From: Clostridia bacterium | GTDB lineage: Bacteria > Bacillota > Clostridia > Christensenellales > Borkfalkiaceae | Direction of reading: 5' to 3' | NCBI GenBank assembly: GCA_900767495.1 | Contig: CAAFZH010000106.1 | Span: 1-7,585, forward strand | Length of the DNA stretch: 7,585 nucleotides | Part shown: positions 6,215 through 7,585 of the stretch, piece by piece | Layout: each line of letters begins with the position of its first letter | How positions within the stretch are numbered: the stretch's first letter is position 1 | Made by a program: the position numbers and the translations under genes | Notes under the pieces: generated by a model | The model's input: only the letters and a program-made list of their open reading frames with translations | Databases searched by the model: none | Told to the model about the DNA's origin: nothing

Positions 6215-6265
6215 AAAACTTTCGCCCCGACGGCTTTCCTTCTCGTAAGGAAAACCGTCGGGGCG
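6213..6265. terminator. Long hairpin, likely shared terminator between converging genes
   Basis: CGCCCCGACGG (6223-6233) pairs with CCGTCGGGGCG (6255-6265), and inside it TTTCCTT pairs with AAGGAAA, giving 18 bp with one mismatch and a 5-nt loop. Only the minus-strand side has a T-run (six Ts at 6218-6213, four bases after the stem). The hairpin separates the plus-strand gene ending at 6214 from the minus-strand remnant ending at 6289, so it probably served both. Confidence 0.75.
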
Positions 6266-6288
6266 ATCGTCATTGCGGTAAAGGCGTT

Positions 6289-6423
6289 TTAATATTTCCA
6301 CTCGGTCCGGGTAAGCAGTCCGTTTAAAAGCGCGGAAAATTTAGTAATATGATTTAACGGACGGTCGGGGAAATAATGTTCTATATAAGCAAGAATGAAT
6401 ATTTTGTTGCATAAAATATAGTT
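6289..6423 (-). pseudogene. C-terminal remnant of an unidentified minus-strand gene
   Basis: A 44-codon open stretch ends in TAA at 6291-6289. Its later part reads like ordinary protein (HYFPDRPLNHITKF, then GLLTRTEWKY before the stop). Upstream it runs into a stop at 6426-6424 in very AT-rich DNA; beyond that the same frame reopens to an ATG at 6555 (43 codons), but this part is biased to Lys/Tyr and unconvincing. No ribosome site is present. It stops 24 bp from a hairpin whose minus-strand side has a T-run, as the end of a real gene would. The family is not recognised. Confidence 0.4.
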
Positions 6424-6537
6424 TTATGAATATTTTAAATTTTTAATATTATACAGTATGTACCGCATATTATACATAACACGATATTTAAACTCATACT
6501 TGCGCTCGCCCTTGCCACCCCGCGCCACCACGTATAT

Positions 6538-6653
6538 CGTATTAAAAAACGGCATAAAAAAGACGCTTATTACGCAATGATTTTCGCATAACAAGCGCCT
6601 TTAAATTTATTGAATTGTGATCGTTTCTTTCTTCGTTCGTATTTTTTAATACG
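6538..6653. repeat. 12-bp inverted repeat flanking a hairpin
   Basis: CGTATTAAAAAA at 6538-6549 recurs exactly as its reverse complement at 6642-6653. The arms enclose the terminator-like hairpin at 6556-6602, and the right arm is also half of the small palindrome CGTATT-TTTT-AATACG (6638-6653). The A-runs make chance similarity possible, so significance is uncertain. Confidence 0.35.
6556..6602 (-). terminator. Orphan minus-strand intrinsic terminator
   Basis: Read on the minus strand, AAAGGCGCTTGTTATG (6602-6587) pairs with 6574-6559 over 16 bp including three G-U wobbles, and six Ts (6561-6556) follow. On the plus strand the same positions give A-C mismatches, so the fold suits minus-strand RNA. 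No convincing minus-strand gene lies to its right, where the pseudogene at 6695-7170 runs the other way. Confidence 0.6.
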
Positions 6654-6694
6654 GTCTTCACCACTTAAATTCCTATTATGATTATCGACGCTAA

Positions 6695-7170
6695 ACCCAC
6701 GACAAGTCCTATAAAATCGTAGAAGAGTTCAAAAAAGAAGGTTTTGAACTCGACGGTATCGACGAAGAACTGTTTATACAGGACATAGAAGGCATACCGT
6801 CCGACTGCTGTAATTGGGATTATATAAACCCCGAAGAACTTTTTAATCTATTAAACGATTCCGGCGTTTTGACGAACGAATACAAGTACAAAGTCTTTTG
6901 TGTTTTTCTCGAAGTCCGCAATTTTGACGATTTTGAAGAAAAAGTCAAATCACACGGCAACATTGGGATGACGATATAAATCTTTGGAGCGGCTACTCGT
7001 GGAAAGATTACGGCAAAGAAATGCTTGACTGCTGCGGATATCAGATACCCGACCACATAATCGACTTTATCGACCTTGAACGCTATGGCAAATACTGCAG
7101 CGAAGAAACGCTGTCCGAATACAGCGACGGACTTAATTCAATCTTACAACACCTTACAAAAAAAGCGTAA
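6695..7170 (+). pseudogene. ArdA-like antirestriction protein, frameshifted and 5'-truncated
   Basis: Two plus-strand frames join into one very acidic protein. The first (6695-6979) contains GFELDGIDEELFIQDIEG, then YINPEELFNLLN and VRNFDDFEEKV. The second (6961-7170) contains WDDDINLWSGYSWKDYGKEM, then CGYQIPDHIIDFIDLERYG. The order of motifs (FIQDIE; EELFNLL; a Trp/Asp-rich turn; IPDHI.DFIDLERYG) parallels Tn916-type ArdA (AIHDYE; IGELNRL; VPASLQNYIDYQAYG), a DNA mimic that blocks type I restriction enzymes in newly transferred DNA. About 157 residues remain, against about 165 in intact ArdA. The frame shifts by a net -1/+2 near 6955-6961, a stop at 6692-6694 cuts off the N-terminus, and no in-frame start codon or ribosome site exists. 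Family assignment is by eye. A sequencing error could explain the frameshift but not the missing start. Confidence 0.6.
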
Positions 7171-7261
7171 ATGGGCTGAAATAGGTTTTGTATGGTTTTT
7201 TTGACGTTTTCAGGGAGTAAAGTCATACTCGAAAAGGACTTAAAAAGGAGTTTTGGAGCAT

Positions 7262-7293
7262 AAAAAAAGGACGGCGCAGGGAAAACGCCGCCC
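7262..7293 (-). terminator. Minus-strand intrinsic terminator without a clear gene
   Basis: On the minus strand GGGCGGCG (7293-7286) pairs with CGCCGTCC (7276-7269), including one G-U pair, around a 9-nt loop, followed directly by seven Ts (7268-7262). This is a good intrinsic terminator. The minus-strand DNA feeding into it (7585-7294) has no convincing coding frame but does contain both large palindromes, so a structured non-coding transcript is one possibility. Confidence 0.7.
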
Positions 7294-7356
7294 GAAACAA
7301 AACGCAAACGAAAACACTCGGAAGATATAAAAGGAATGAAACTCAAAATATGCCGA

Positions 7357-7418
7357 CGAGCGAAGAATTATGGGGCGATTCGCCAAGCGGTTTAGCGGCG
7401 AACGCCCCATTTCGCTCG
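7357..7418. repeat. Long bulged hairpin (22 bp in three helices)
   Basis: CGAGCGAA (7357-7364) pairs with TTCGCTCG (7411-7418); ATGGGGCG (7370-7377) with CGCCCCAT (7403-7410); TTCGCC (7379-7384) with GGCGAA (7397-7402). The unpaired bases GAATT (7365-7369) and A7378 all lie on the left arm, and a 12-nt loop closes the fold. It is not followed by a T-run, so it is not a simple terminator. The asymmetric bulges resemble those of recombination or processing sites, but no known consensus was matched. Confidence 0.7.
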
Positions 7419-7458
7419 GCTCCAAAGTTGACCTTTTTATCCGAGTTTAAGTGAGTTG

Positions 7459-7520
7459 TTTGGCGGGTGCTTGACCGCGCCGCGAAGCGTCGCGCTTGTA
7501 TAAGTCAAGCCCCCGCCAAA
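7459..7520. other. Large double palindrome, candidate oriT-like site
   Basis: TTTGGCGGGTGCTTGAC (7459-7475) pairs with GTCAAGCCCCCGCCAAA (7504-7520) at 16 of 17 positions. Inside it a second hairpin, CGCGCCGC-GAA-GCGTCGCG (7476-7494), has 7 of 8 pairs. The right arm runs into AAAGTGCCA. An inverted repeat beside a TAAGTGC-like nick region is the layout of IncQ/MOBQ-type transfer origins, and an ardA remnant lies 0.3 kb away, so an oriT is possible. No relaxase gene is in the window, so the function is inference. Confidence 0.35.
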
Positions 7521-7585
7521 GTGCCATTTGAAGTTTTTTGTTCTGTCTCTTTGTTTTTAATCTATAAACTAGCAAAAAAATCTAA

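Larger units (their letters stand above)
7171..7585. other. About 415 bp with no supportable gene
   Basis: Apart from the terminator and two palindromes listed separately, this stretch holds only short frames. One plus-strand frame is open from about 7222 to 7452 but has no start codon near a ribosome site and runs through both arms of the hairpin at 7357-7418, so its coding look is probably a by-product. AAAAAGGAG at about 7243-7251 resembles a ribosome site, but the frames behind it stop within about 25 codons. The last 50 bases are AT-rich and featureless. Confidence 0.5.

Noticed and set aside
6424..6555. 43-codon minus-strand frame starting MPFFNTIYVVARGG, in frame with the remnant at 6289-6423.
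   Set aside because: Mostly Lys/Tyr/Asn from AT-rich DNA, starts inside a terminator T-run without a ribosome site, and resembles no family; too weak to call a gene.
6820..7346. Minus-strand frames at 6820-7056 and 7083-7346.
   Set aside because: They are largely antisense to the ArdA-like pseudogene or run through a terminator, have hydrophobic low-quality composition and lack ribosome sites.

Overview
This looks like a chromosomal segment of an uncultured Bacillota (Clostridia-type) bacterium. Ribosomal protein L27 carries the short N-terminal extension typical of Firmicutes, the promoters are near-perfect sigma-70/sigma-A type, and the intergenic DNA holds GC-richer dispersed repeats of the kind common in clostridial gut genomes. 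Genus cannot be told from the sequence.

Left part (1-4910): three minus-strand genes, in transcription order an OGG-type 8-oxoguanine DNA glycosylase (4538-3705), pheS (3653-2628) and pheT (2614-212). pheS and pheT encode the alpha and beta subunits of phenylalanyl-tRNA synthetase and form a two-gene operon. Its own promoter (TTGACA-17-TATACT) has its -35 box inside the last codons of the glycosylase gene, and the roughly 25-nt leader leaves no room for a T-box. This block is bracketed by two inverted copies (55/60 identical) of a dispersed repeat at 1-60 and 4784-4843, each beside further repeat modules. These modules create spurious reading frames, including a false 55-residue N-terminal extension of the glycosylase.

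Middle part (4942-5707): the rplU-rpmA operon (ribosomal proteins L21 and L27) on the minus strand, with a textbook promoter, a structured leader of about 90 nt and a textbook intrinsic terminator. The gene for Prp, the protease that trims the L27 extension and normally lies between rplU and rpmA in Firmicutes, is absent; the gap is only 17 nt.

Right part (5774-7585): one intact plus-strand gene of unknown function (146 aa, all-helical), then about 1.3 kb of decayed accessory DNA. This holds a short minus-strand C-terminal gene remnant (6423-6289), a frameshifted and 5'-truncated plus-strand pseudogene that reads as an ArdA-like antirestriction protein (6695-7170), two minus-strand terminators with no matching gene, and two elaborate imperfect palindromes (7357-7418 and 7459-7520). 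An ardA remnant next to a large palindrome suggests the leading-region/oriT end of a degraded conjugative or mobilizable element continuing beyond the window. That reading is an inference. No rRNA, tRNA or CRISPR array was seen.
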